Assembly (NCBI GenBank): GCA_006176705.1
Contig: QRFJ01000374.1
Location: forward strand, 372,001 to 436,000
DNA from: Cocos nucifera
Lineage: Eukaryota > Streptophyta > Magnoliopsida > Arecales > Arecaceae
DNA: 64,000 bases
Direction: 5' to 3'
Both the position numbers and the translations under genes were made by a program. Positions 34,045 through 45,400 of this stretch are shown in pieces. The notes beneath the pieces are model-generated. The model ran no database searches and was not told the origin of the DNA. It saw nothing but the letters and a program-made list of their open reading frames with translations. The stretch's first letter is position 1. The number at the start of each line of letters is the position of its first letter.

Positions 34045-34960
34045 TATTGGGGGTAAATTAGCTTTTGCCGAAGACTTATAGACTTGGAAGCCATGAGTAG
34101 AGATTTAGCGGCCACATTCATGAATTTCAAACTATCATCGACCAATCTATCTTCAATTTGCCGGAACAACAGAATACCTCATGTCATTGCATGCGAGTAG
34201 TTGATCTGCTCCATTGCTTTATTATCAGTAAATACCAACCCCATATCAAAGTCAGACTTGTCATTGGCCTCTATCTAGAATAGGACCCCCAAATCACTAC
34301 TTGCTAATAGTAAATGGTTGATTGCTGATCCATCATTGATTTTAGTTGGTCCCTCATCAGTCAAACATTTCTACTGTAGACAATCGACATCTCCATTGCC
34401 AATGCCGCCAGATAGCCTCCATTCTCCACTAATTCTTTGTCAGATTCTGATCCATCTTCGGTCAATCACCCACTATGAATCAAAGGATTGATCCTTTACT
34501 CCTCCAATTTGTTGTCGATCCATCTTCGGGCGAATACTGGCTTGTCCTCAGTCACCTACTGATCCTATCTTGGTTGACTACTTCAATTGACAGTTTTGTT
34601 CGATTCAAAATCCTCTTTCAAGCGATAGTTTTCTTCAGCTGATCATGATTCAGATAAGGAAATCACGATTGTCCAATCCTATGAATATCGGCCATGAACG
34701 TCACGCATTTTGCTTGATTCGACCAAAATCTTCTGAAAATTGTTCCCTACGAATGGCTCCAATCCCTATCTATAAATAGGGATTTTAACTGGATCCTCAC
34801 ATATGGCATTTTTCTATGCGCGCTTCATTTTTGTTGTTAAATTTTTGAGTTGAGTATTGGAAGATCTCCATCGGAGTCACTATTTTTATAGATCTCACCA
34901 TCAAGGTGTCTAGCACCGTCCGCTCTAATTTTTTCTGACGATGATCAAAATTCTATAGCA
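34045..34960 (+). repeat. Gyp-5 3' LTR (about 916 bp)
   Basis: It begins TATTGGGGGTAAATTAGC (TG changed to TA) and ends CTATAGCA. The end is a best guess, since the other LTR is not in the window. A TATA box (TATAAATAGG, 34771-34780) points toward CPL1. The minus ORF at 33966-34169 crosses the LTR start and is not coding. Confidence 0.6.
34771..34778 (+). promoter_or_regulatory. TATA box of the Gyp-5 LTR
   Basis: CTATCTATAAATAGGG is a near-ideal plant TATA context, in the same direction as CPL1 and 720 bp upstream of the CPL1 TATA box. Confidence 0.55.
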
Positions 34961-35491
34961 ATAGTTGCTAAGACCAGCTACTCTCGCCACCGGTTCCATC
35001 CTTAGCGTCCATCTTCAAACGCAAGATCCGACGCTCACCACCTCTTCACTGACAGACCCAAATATTGCACGACATTTGGCGAAGTCGCGCGCCCAAACCT
35101 TGGCGCCACCAACCAGCGTCAAAACAGAAGCTTTGCAGGAGGTCTGACCAACTACGTTCACTGCCGGTCCTCACCCCCGCTACGTTTCGTCGCACCGTGA
35201 CCACGAAAAGGTCATGTCCAACCTATACATGCAGGGATCCCGAACCGATCCATGCCGCTCATCCCCATCCTATCATCTTCCCACCATAAGTTCCATAATA
35301 CCATACGCCACTTGAAAATCCCAACTCCTATCTCATTGATTTGTTCGCTGACCGGGCCCGCCTCCGAATCCAAATCATGATAAAACCGTGTACAGGTGGG
35401 TCAGATGGAACCATGCAGGTGAATGGCTATTGCAAAACACCACTGCCCTCCTACTCCCGCAGGCACCCATTGTTTTCCGCGCGCGAGAGGC
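34961..35491 (+). promoter_or_regulatory. CPL1 upstream region
   Basis: Base composition changes sharply here from AT-rich repeats to GC-richer sequence with CpG-containing stretches (for example CGCGCGC near 35080 and 35480), typical of the proximal region of an expressed plant gene. ORFs in this stretch (34965-35541) lack family features and I do not call them. I name no specific factor sites. Confidence 0.5.
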
Positions 35492-35500
35492 TTATATATT
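35492..35500 (+). promoter_or_regulatory. TATA box of CPL1
   Basis: TTATATATT, preceded by GAGAGGC, lies about 700 bp before the start codon. Transcription would start near 35525, in a C-rich stretch. A (TTA)n run at 35543-35563 follows in the 5' UTR. Confidence 0.5.
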
Positions 35501-35524
35501 TCCATCCACACCCTCCGTACCTTT

Positions 35525-36199
35525 TACAACTATTATTCTAGCAATTATTATTATTATTATTTTTTATTTTTACGAGTTGGACCGAAGCGTTTAGGGCTTT
35601 CTCTTTTTCTCTTCTCATCAAACGACGTCCTAGGGTTTCTGGACTTCCCATCGCTGCCTCCTACCGGAGTAGCGAGCGGCCGGTGGAGATCCAGACGCTT
35701 CGAAAACCCTAGAATTGGCCCTCTCGGTTCCGAGTGTTTTGGAACAGCGAAGGCCTTAGAATCCTCCTCTGAGGCCTCTCTAATCGAATCCGAACACATC
35801 CGAACACCAAGCGGCGAATCGAACCCCCCAACCCCCTCTCTTTAAAGAACAGGAGGAGAGAACTTATTTTTTTTCCTCCGTTGGACTCCTTAAGAATAGA
35901 TCTTTCCCTTCTAAAACATCGAATCCCATTGCCTTGATCTATGTGATGGAACCCTTGAAGAAGGAACTGGACCGAGATCTTGGTCCCTTTTGATTTACTG
36001 GAGGAGAGATTGGAACTTGGTTTTCCCCTTTCTTTTCGTGGAAAAAGATCCTTTTTTGTGGCTTTTGTTGGAAAAAGGAAAAAGGCATTCTTTTATCTAA
36101 GATCGAATTGATTCAGGACGGTTAATGGAGAATCAAACCTAGATCTGTTCTTCCAAGAAGGGGTTTCTGGTTTTGATCTGAAAAATTTTCATCTTAAAC
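35525..36199 (+). promoter_or_regulatory. CPL1 5' UTR with upstream ORFs
   Basis: From the inferred transcription start to the ATG at 36200 there are about 675 bases. The start of this stretch is inferred from the TATA box. It contains a minimal ATG-TGA (35941-35946), an overlapping 15-codon upstream ORF (35946-35993) and a 5-codon one (36125-36142). Longer ORFs in other frames (35423-35845, 36237-36530) lack conservation-type features. An intron in the UTR cannot be excluded. Confidence 0.5.
35946..35993 (+). promoter_or_regulatory. Upstream ORF, 15 codons
   Basis: It reads MEPLKKELDRDLGPF then TGA. Its ATG overlaps the stop of the minimal ATG-TGA at 35941. With the second upstream ORF at 36125-36142 (MENQT) it could lower translation of CPL1. 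Nothing shows that these are translated. Confidence 0.4.
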
Positions 36200-36457
36200 A
36201 TGTTCAAATCGGCTGTTTACCAGGGGAATTCCCTAATTGGGGAGGTGGAAATCTTCCCCCAGAACCCGAAGCCTGGCGCGTGGGTCAGGGAGATCCGGAT
36301 CTCCCACTTCTCCCCCTCCAGCGAGCGGTGCCCGCCGCTCGCCGTCCTCCACACCATCGCCTCGGGCGGCGTCAGCTTCAAAATGGAATCAAAGTCGCCA
36401 CCGTCCGATGAGTCGCCGCTGTGCTCCTTGCACGCCGCTTGCCTCAGAGAGAACAAG
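36200..36457 (+). CDS. CPL1: CPL1 exon 1 (residues 1-86)
   Basis: It encodes MFKSAVYQGNSLIGEVEIF through ACLRENK, followed by donor GTACTA. The ATG is the first in frame, and the downstream sequence matches the N-terminus of plant CPL1 proteins (RISHFS-SERCPPLA). The exon is GC-rich, unlike the later ones. Confidence 0.93.
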
Positions 36458-39400
36458 GTACTATTCCCAAAAAAGAAACAAACAGAAGGGTTTTAATGAC
36501 CGCAGCAGGATGGTGAACAGTAAACTCTAATGGTATCGGTGAAATCACTTTGCTAAAATATCACACTTATAACCTGACTATTCTGAATTCATGCTTGTGG
36601 AAGGGAATATACTGGTGAAATTCATTCTTCATGATTTTCCTTAATCTTGGTTAAAATGGAATTATCAGAACTGAAACCTTTTCTAGTGGCTTCTTGACAT
36701 GACTCCAGTGTTGCAAAATTAGTGCTGTAAGAAATTGAAGCTCTGGTATTTACATTTTTATTAATCTGTGCTTTATCTCATGAGTCAGGACACAATTTTA
36801 GAAATGACTGCCTCATGCATCTGTATGTGCATAATTTAATTGTGGAGTAAATTGCAACGGTCAAATCATGGACAATCTAACTTGTGGATGGTTGAACTAA
36901 AGCAGTACTGTTTAAGATTCATTTTTCAAGCTAATTAAGATGTTTTTTTGGCTGAAAATGTCTTAAATTTTTGGTTTTTTCTATAACAATCATTACTATT
37001 ATCAGTTCTAACAGGTATAAAATGTAATCGGCTAATGCAGACCGAATGTCTTATGTGTATATTCTGCCCTGGGCATATTATATTTAAATGTGATGCCAGG
37101 TTCACGGAATTGCTGGCATGGATATGGATGATAGAATTGGTTATCATGAAGTGATTGACTTTATGTTTATATCTGTGGATCCGTTTTATTTTCTCTGTCT
37201 TACTCATCTATATCTTTTTCTTGAATATTGACTATAAATGGTGTGTCAGCTTGGTGCAAGAGAATTTGAAGTCTTATTTGCTAACTTGGCGTTGAAGTTT
37301 GTTTTCCTTTAGGCATGCTTGCGAACGAGGGTTAGAGTTAATTTAATGAAGATAGATAAATCAACAAAATGGAATAGCATGTAAAAATCTTCCTTTGGAT
37401 TGTTATTTTTTCTTTAATAATTATTGGAGAAAAACCGAGTGAAAAACCATAGAGAACCTCACCATAAGAGGGTCTTTTAGGATGTTTGCCTGTATAATTT
37501 ATCCTTGCATAATAATCCCTTTAAAGTTGCTCTTTACTTTCTATGATATTTAAGCTGAACAAAAACAAAACTTGATCTTATGTGCCCTGCTAACATAAGT
37601 AGGAGCAAGTGGCTGTTTGTTCGTTTCTTTTATTTGACAAACTATGCTGCCATCAGTTTGTTACTGAAAGTTAGTTATACTCGGGGAAATTTTGGAACAA
37701 TGCTCGGTGACAACCGGGTGATTGTGGAAATTTGAGAAGGTACATTGGGCCAAACTAAGGCAGGAATCTGTATGTAGTTGATGATGGAATTATGTGCCTT
37801 TTGGAGGACATGGAGATTTATGAGATAGAAACTTTGTATGACTTGTCTTCTACTTGAAAAGGTGAATTTGTCATTCCACTGACATGGATATCTGGAAGAC
37901 TGGAAGTATGATGGTGTGTGTAGAATACAATGATTCATGATGAATTGTACCATCAGAACTTAAAATGCTTAGACATGTGCAAACTACTAGGCTTTCTAGG
38001 AAAAATAATACAACTTAGCTGGAGTCTTTGAATATAGGAAACTTGCTTCCTCTGATTATGGATAAGCGGAGTGTTGTAAAAGAGTGATCCCTTGACTGTA
38101 TTGCTTCGAGCCACTGAAATGGAAGTCTAAAATCTTACACAAGGTAGACATGAAAAGAAGTATGTGCTAGAAGTGATGTGTTTGGACAAAGTGGATTGGA
38201 TGATTAATTATCTTTAATTTTATATCGATGAGATGCTGAGAAGAGAGTAAGTGATAAGATATACTGTTTCCAGATAAAAAAGAAATTACTAGAACAAAAA
38301 ACTGTTTTAGGAATTAAGAAAATGTTAAAGAGTAATATAAGCAGAGAAAAGTGGTAGGACAAGGGTCTATAACTTAAAAAAAAATGCAAGACTAATGAGA
38401 AAGATTTCAATTAGTTTCCAAGGATAAATAATCAGTTTACAAAAACTGGAACTTCACATTACACTCATTTAAATACTCAAAACTACATTAAAAACATTAT
38501 TCTTATGACTTAGCACTCTTGTAACTCAGCAAAATGTCAATAAGTAACAGCGATAAATGTCATGCAAGTCTCATGTAAAGTGAGACTCTGGAAACACTAG
38601 AGTTCAATTTTTCTGTATGAAATAGAATTCCTAATAAAGGATGAATCTTTAATCTAAGGATTGTGCATTGACTATGCCCAAAATCAACCCTTTTAGTTTC
38701 ACATTTTCATTATCTGAAACAAAAAGTTTACTAAAATAAATAAAAGAAATCACAATTTTTTATATCTTGTAGTTTGAAGTATAAGGGGTTGTATTGATGC
38801 TGTGGTGCAATCCAAGTTCCTGAGATGATGTTGAAATGGAGTTGAGTGGTTTTGGAGATTTGTACCTTAAGGAAATTTCTGCTTTAGGCCATTCTAGATG
38901 GAGAGGGAACCCATTGCATTGCACTTGGGAAAAAAGGATGTGGGTGTATGGAACTCTGTGACACTTCTTAAAACCCAGTTCTCACTTGGAGTAAGCTTCG
39001 TGTGATTCAGATTACTGATTACCCCGATCGATTTGGATGTTGATGTTGATAGTATGAGTTCTCTGTATCTATGAAGTTCAGGAAGAGTTGGTTGCATTTA
39101 ACTTACAGCTGAGATGTTAGCATGGTCTTTCTGATGTTGTCCATTTTTAAGACAGCTTAAGACTACCACCTTGGTAAGGTTTTAATTTAGTTGGTATTGG
39201 CCAATCAATTGTGGTTGATTCATTTTTCATTGCTATCATGCATGAAAGTGGAAATACAAATTCCAGGGCCCTTTGAAAGGAAAAAAAAAAAGATTGTTTC
39301 CCCCTGGTATCCTGGTAACCTTGGTCTTTGAAGCCTTTAAGGGAAGTTTGCAATTCCAGGCTAGCTAAGAGATATGCAAGTGCAACATATTCTGCAGCTG

Positions 39401-42400
39401 GCATGGCTGTGAAGTTGAAGAAGACATTAGCTGAATCACATAATGATTTGTATCTGAAATCTAGGATCCAAAACTGGAAGTATGTTTGGATGCAACTTTA
39501 GGATGCTGATCTGCCTATTATCAAGTTTTCTAAGCATTTCTAAAAAACAAATTCTGAATCAAGTTATTTGGATCATTGGTACTTCTCTTGTGTTCTTAGT
39601 ACCGATGTCAAAGAATATGCAGCATTTGATTTCAAGCGTCCCTTAACCGAGGATGGTGAAGGCTTGAATCATTTGAGTTTTGCAAAGAGGCATTTCTCAA
39701 GAGTTCTTAAGAAAATAGCATTGATTTTTAACAGTGGTTAAACATCTATATTGGGTTGTATATCCTGTTGGTGTTTACTTCTAATTAGGTGACTTGGGAC
39801 CATACGATTTTTTTTTGGGTGAATATACTGTTTTTCAGTGTTCTCTACATAGGAATAAAATGTTTCTTGCCTTTCTCAATTTTTGTCCACTTTTCATATT
39901 TTTTAGAACTGTTTACAAAGAGAGAACCAAATTAGTTCATTTGAATGCAATAAAAGCTAATTGTTCTATTGATGGTCATAGTTGATTAAGATTTCTTAGT
40001 TTTGTTGAATAATCAAGTTTGCATATCTGTATATTTATGTCTGTTTGCATGTTTATTAATGATGCAATTGGCCTGATCTCACCATGAGAACAGCTAAAAG
40101 TTTGTGTGATGCCTAATGTTATGCGAGTTCCTTTGACATACTAATCTTTTTTCCAATTTTTATTTGTTAAACTATCAACATAATTCATTTATGGGAGACG
40201 TTGTCACCTATATCATCTTTTCTTAGTTGAATGTATGGTATTCTTCATATCCATGTGTCATATACTAGTGCTGTAAGTTATGTTTATTTGAATGGCCATT
40301 TTCATTGATATGTTATTTATTGTGGTTTTTTCTTTTTTAAATAACTAGAATTCATCTTAGTGTGTCATGTTTCTTTTTTATGCTTGCAGACTGCAGTTAT
40401 TCCATTAGGAGAGGAAGAACTGCACTTGGTGGCCATGAATTCTAGGAAAAACCTTATGCAGTATTCATGTTTTTGGGGTTTTAATGTTGCATCAGGACTC
40501 TACAATTCCTGTCTTGGCATGTTGAACCTGAGGTGCCTTGGGATTGTGTTTGATCTTGATGAAACCCTTATAGTTGCCAATACTTTGCGCTCATTTGAGG
40601 ACAGGATTGATGCTCTTCAGCGAAAAATAAGTACCGAGACAGATCCACAACGTGTTACCGGTATGTTGGCTGAGCTCAAGCGCTATCAAGATGACAAATC
40701 TATCTTGAAGCAGTATGCAGAAATTGACCAAGTTGTTGAAAATGGGAAGGTCTATAAAGTTCAGTCTGAGGTTGTACCGCCTTTATCTGATAGTCACCAG
40801 TTGATAACCCGCCCAGTTCTAAGGTTACAAGAGAAGAATATCATTCTTACACGTGTTAATCCATCGGTATATTTTCCCTATCCTATCTTTAATGCTTGTA
40901 AAATGTGGGGATTTTTTCTCCTTGATCTTCATTGCATTGACATGCCACTCGATATTTGGACATTTTTGCTCAAACAAATTGTTGTCATCCAATCAACTGT
41001 TTAAAAGAGTCAGAGGGAACTACCTATTGCAGTGTGCAATATTTAATGAATATGAGTTGCTATCTATTTGATTCATCAAATGAAGTCCATTGAGGTATTC
41101 TTTGGACAAGAAAAGTCTTGTTTAGGTTTGTTGATTGGAATAGTATGCCACTTGTTAACTTACATAGAGAAATTATGAGAATCCAATTTTTGCTCCTTGC
41201 TTGGATTTTATCTAGACCAATATTATCACTAATATAAACAGAGAATTTTCTTAAATCTTTTCAGATACGGGATACTAGTGTCCTTGTACGGCTAAGACCT
41301 GCATGGGAGGAGCTAAGAAGCTACTTAACTGCCAGAGGTCGCAAGCGTTTTGAGGTCTATGTTTGTACAATGGCAGAAAGAGACTATGCTTTGGAAATGT
41401 GGAGACTTCTTGACCCAGATTCAAGCTTGATCAGCTCTACACAACTTATTGACCGGATAGTGTGTGTCAAATCAGGTATGTCATGCAGAGATCTCGCTGT
41501 TGTATGCTGCCATCTACATCCTTGGCATATTTTTGATGATGAAAGCCAAATAAGAAATCTGCTAAGTGATCCTTAACATTTTTTGTAGCTCTTTATATCT
41601 TTATATATTCATATTTGGCTTTTGTTCTGGCCCATTGTACATTTGATTTTCATAATTTTGTATTGATATATTGCTGACAGGCTCAAGAAAGTCACTTCTT
41701 AGTGTCTTTCAAGATGGAATTTGCCATCCAAAGATGGCACTAGTGATTGATGATCGTTTGAAAGTTTGGGGTGAAAAAGATCAACCTCGAGTTCATGTTG
41801 TCCCTGCTTTTGCTCCATATTATGCCCCTCAGGCAGAGGTACAGTTATCTGCATATAATAATCTCTGGTTATGAGACTAAAACTATGTGATTCTTTATTG
41901 CCTGAATCTGCTAAAAGAAACCTTCTTTGATTGATTTTAATAGGCAAACGGCAATGTTCCAGTTTTATGTGTTGCAAGAAATGTTGCATGCAATGTTAGG
42001 GGTGGTTTTTTCAAGTAAGAGTATATAATTTTCCATTAGTAGTTTTTACCTTTTACCAATGTGTATCTTGATTACCGTGGTGAAGGGATGATTAACTCTG
42101 CAGTCTGTGGCACATAAATTGTCAACATTTTCTTGACGTGACAAGTCATGACTTCCATTGACAGAGAATTTGATGAAGGCCTACTGCCACGAATTAGTGA
42201 CAGTTTCTATGAAGATGAATGGAAAGATTTCCCATCTGCTCCAGATGTGGGCAATTATTTAATTTCAGAGGTAAGTCTGACAAAACTTGTGTTTGCATAG
42301 TTATTCTCTGCAATATAGTTACTCCCTTTTCTTTGGTTCAGGATGACAATGCTACTTCAAATGGAAATAAAGACCAGCTCTGTTTTGAGGGCATGACAGA

Positions 42401-45400
42401 TGCTGGGGTTGAGAGGAGATTGAAGGTCTATAAAATTCCAGTCCTTCACCTTTTTTTTTTTCACTGATTTTTTGGTTAGATATGGTTAAGAGAAACGAAA
42501 CTTAGTAATCAAATGCACAATGAAAGATATCAATTACATCTGCAACGTTTCACATGTCATTTTGAACTTTGTTCAGGAGGCAAATTGCGATGTGCAAGCT
42601 GTTCATCCCATGGTCAATAACTTTGACCCGAGGTCAGTGTCTTCTATTCAACATGTTATGGCTTCTTCATCTGCTGCACCTCCACTGACAGCCACTCAAG
42701 CGATGATGCCTTTGCCTAACAACCAATGCCCACAGCCGATTGCATTAGGCAGGCCATTAGCATGTCAACCTGGCCTTCCTGAACCTAGCTTGCAAGGTTC
42801 TCCTGCTAGGGAAGAGGGTGAGGTTCCAGAGTCAGAATTAGATCCAGACACAAGGAGAAGGCTTCTTATATTGCAACATGGTCAAGACACACGAGATCCT
42901 ACTCCTTCATTTACTGTGAGATCTCCTCTCCATGTCGCAGTTCCTCCAGTGCAATCACAGGGAAATTGGTTTCCATCGGAGGAGGAGATGAATCCTAGAC
43001 AACTGAAAAGGGCACCTAAAGAATTTACTGTAGAACCAGAAACTGTACATTTCAATAAAAAGCGACCCCACCATCAATCATATTTTCGGAGTGGGGAGAA
43101 TTCTATTTCTTCTGAAAGAGTTCTTCATGAAAATCAGAGATTGCCTATGCAGGTAAATGAAGTTTTAACATAGAAACTATTATCTGGTTTTTAAATGTTT
43201 ATTTTATAGAAGGTTCAATGACCATTGACTGCATAATTCAGTTACATCAAGGAGATGATTGGTTGGGACCAAACCATGCAGCAGCGAACTATAATTGCTT
43301 CCTAGGTATATTTGTTTTCTCTAATAAGTAGGTAGAGCTGGATTTTCAAAGCCTTCATAGTTCTCATGCATTAAAGATTGTTTTTTTTAATTATCTAAAT
43401 CTTATAATGTGTAAATAAAATCATTTTTTCTTTTTATTTTTTCTTGCATCCGTTGTATTGGAAGCTTAGAAGTGCTGATTGCTCATTCTTAGCTTCTGTT
43501 GCTGATTTACCAAGTTCAGTTCTCACCTCTTTATTTTCTTTCATGTTTTTTCATTCATATGCGTGCATGTATCCATTCACATACACATACATACCATTTG
43601 TATAAACTTATATTGTATGCCCTTAAGTTTGAACCACTATTTTTTTTTTTTGATCAGTCATTCACTTTTTTTTTAAAATTTTTCTCAAGATAATACACAT
43701 CGATGCAAAATTTGGCAATGCACCTATTCTTCATACATTTATATCATAAAATAACTTATAATTTTTATTTTTTTCTTGCAAATTTCAGATTTACTGTTTG
43801 CTAATGCACTAATGTTTTCTGGTTTAGTGAAACAATCTTTTTCTGTCTAACCTAGCCTGAAGCTTGAATTGCTGGTGTTGTAGCAAATTGGAGAGTGAGT
43901 TTTGGTGCAATGGTAAGTGTTGCCGCTAGTCTTCTGGTTAATGCCGGATCGGCTAGAGGAGGGATATAAGTTGGCGCTTAGCAGTAGTGGCTTGATTTAC
44001 AAAACAAGTCTCTGACTGGAATTGGCTCCGATGGGAATCCTCCGATGCTCAAGTCAAAAAATTAGAAAACAGAGGGAAGGAGCGTATTGTTGGTAGAAAA
44101 GTGATTGCATACTTTCAAGGGTCCCTCTTGGCCCTCTATTTATAGATGAAGGTGGAAGTGTCGTGTGAAATCTAGAGTATCAGGCTATTAGTCTTGCCTT
44201 ATCGGGTGAGATACGTTTGTTACACATTGCTTTATCTAGAGAGATACGTTACCATCTCTCTTCTTTATCTACTCAAGGCAAGCAATCCCATGGATTTCGA
44301 AATCTCATTATCTGATGCAAATCGATAAATGATATCAAGTATGAAAGTTTTTTGAAACGCTAGCCTGAGTTGACTCAAAGATTCTTCGGGTTGGTCGTGA
44401 CTAAGGTCAGTCAAGGACCGAGGTATCCCGCTTCTCAGTTTTAATCGAGAAATCAAATTTTCTATTCGTACCATATGCTTCCTTACTCTCGAGTTTGAAC
44501 TGGCAGTAGGTCGAACGAAGGGAGTATACTAGGTTGGTTGGCTTGGTCCTGCGAGAGATATGTCACATCCTTGCTTCTTTAGGCGAACCATCACACCCAG
44601 CTTTATTAGCCAGACAAAATGTCGAGTCTTCTTAATTGCTTTATTAGCGGAAGGTTGTTTGGATCCGCTAGAGGGTGCCAAGTGTCGGTTTTTCGGTGGG
44701 ATGGTAGATCCAATGCGCCATGTGCGTCGTTTGAGACACCCTCATAAACATGCTGTCTAGGGAGGTCTGCTCGACTGCTCGGGTGATGCCAAGTGGTAGC
44801 CATCCATCGGTCTTGGTCGAGCTAATGTATGATTAGAATCATCCGAGATTTCTATAAATAGCAGCCTGACCCATTTCATTTTCACCTTTACCTTTTACCA
44901 TCTTCATGCTCTGGAACTGTGATGCTCTCCAGCAAGTCCAAAGCTTTCTCTGACGATTCTCGGTGACCTTTCCAGCGATTTTCTGGCAACTTTCTTTGCT
45001 TGAGCAGTTGCAGGTCGGTCTTCATAGCATTCCCGGGGTTTCAATCTTTCGTTTCCTTTCCACCGCTCTTTTTTTTTCTTTTCTTCTTTCCCTCGTATTT
45101 TCCACTTTTCGTTTCTGCACCTTTCTTCTTTTCTTTACTTTTAGGGTGGATGAGTTGGGGAACACAATAGGGAACTGGTCCTTCGACTCTTCTTTTTTGG
45201 GATATAGTCTCTAGGAGTCAGATGTCGGTCATGAGGCCAAAAAGGAGGCTTTTGTGCCAAGGTGTTTCTAGTCGGTGCTCGGCTTGGATGACCTAGAAAT
45301 GATCTGAGCTCAGTTCGGGGTCTCACCCAAATTCCATATGAAAATCTTGGGGTAGAGTGGTCAAATTTGTGACCCTCCCTTAGATTGGCTTAGGTTGTAG

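Larger units (their letters stand above)
32886..34960 (+). mobile_element. Gyp-5: 3' end of a Ty3/gypsy element with an antisense extra ORF
   Basis: A polypurine-like GAAAGTAAGGGGGCAAG ending at 34044 is followed by an LTR-like segment. Inside it, on the opposite strand, is the N-terminal part of an extra ORF of the 'putative gypsy type transposon' family. Gyp-6, in intron 9 of CPL1, has the same arrangement: pol, array, antisense ORF, polypurine tract, LTR. Everything left of 32886 was separated by the Copia-3 insertion; the gag-pol part should lie left of the window. Gyp-5 is the oldest layer of the left stack. Confidence 0.7.

Noticed and set aside
33966..34169. 67-codon minus-strand ORF
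   Set aside because: Crosses the Gyp-5 polypurine tract and LTR start, so it cannot be an element gene.
35423..35845. 140-codon plus-strand ORF before CPL1
   Set aside because: Lies over the TATA box and 5' UTR, translates a (TTA)n run as poly-Tyr, and has no family features.
41370..41576. ORF extending past CPL1 exon 3
   Set aside because: After 41475 the frame is intron; the family sequence resumes at 41681 in the matching phase.
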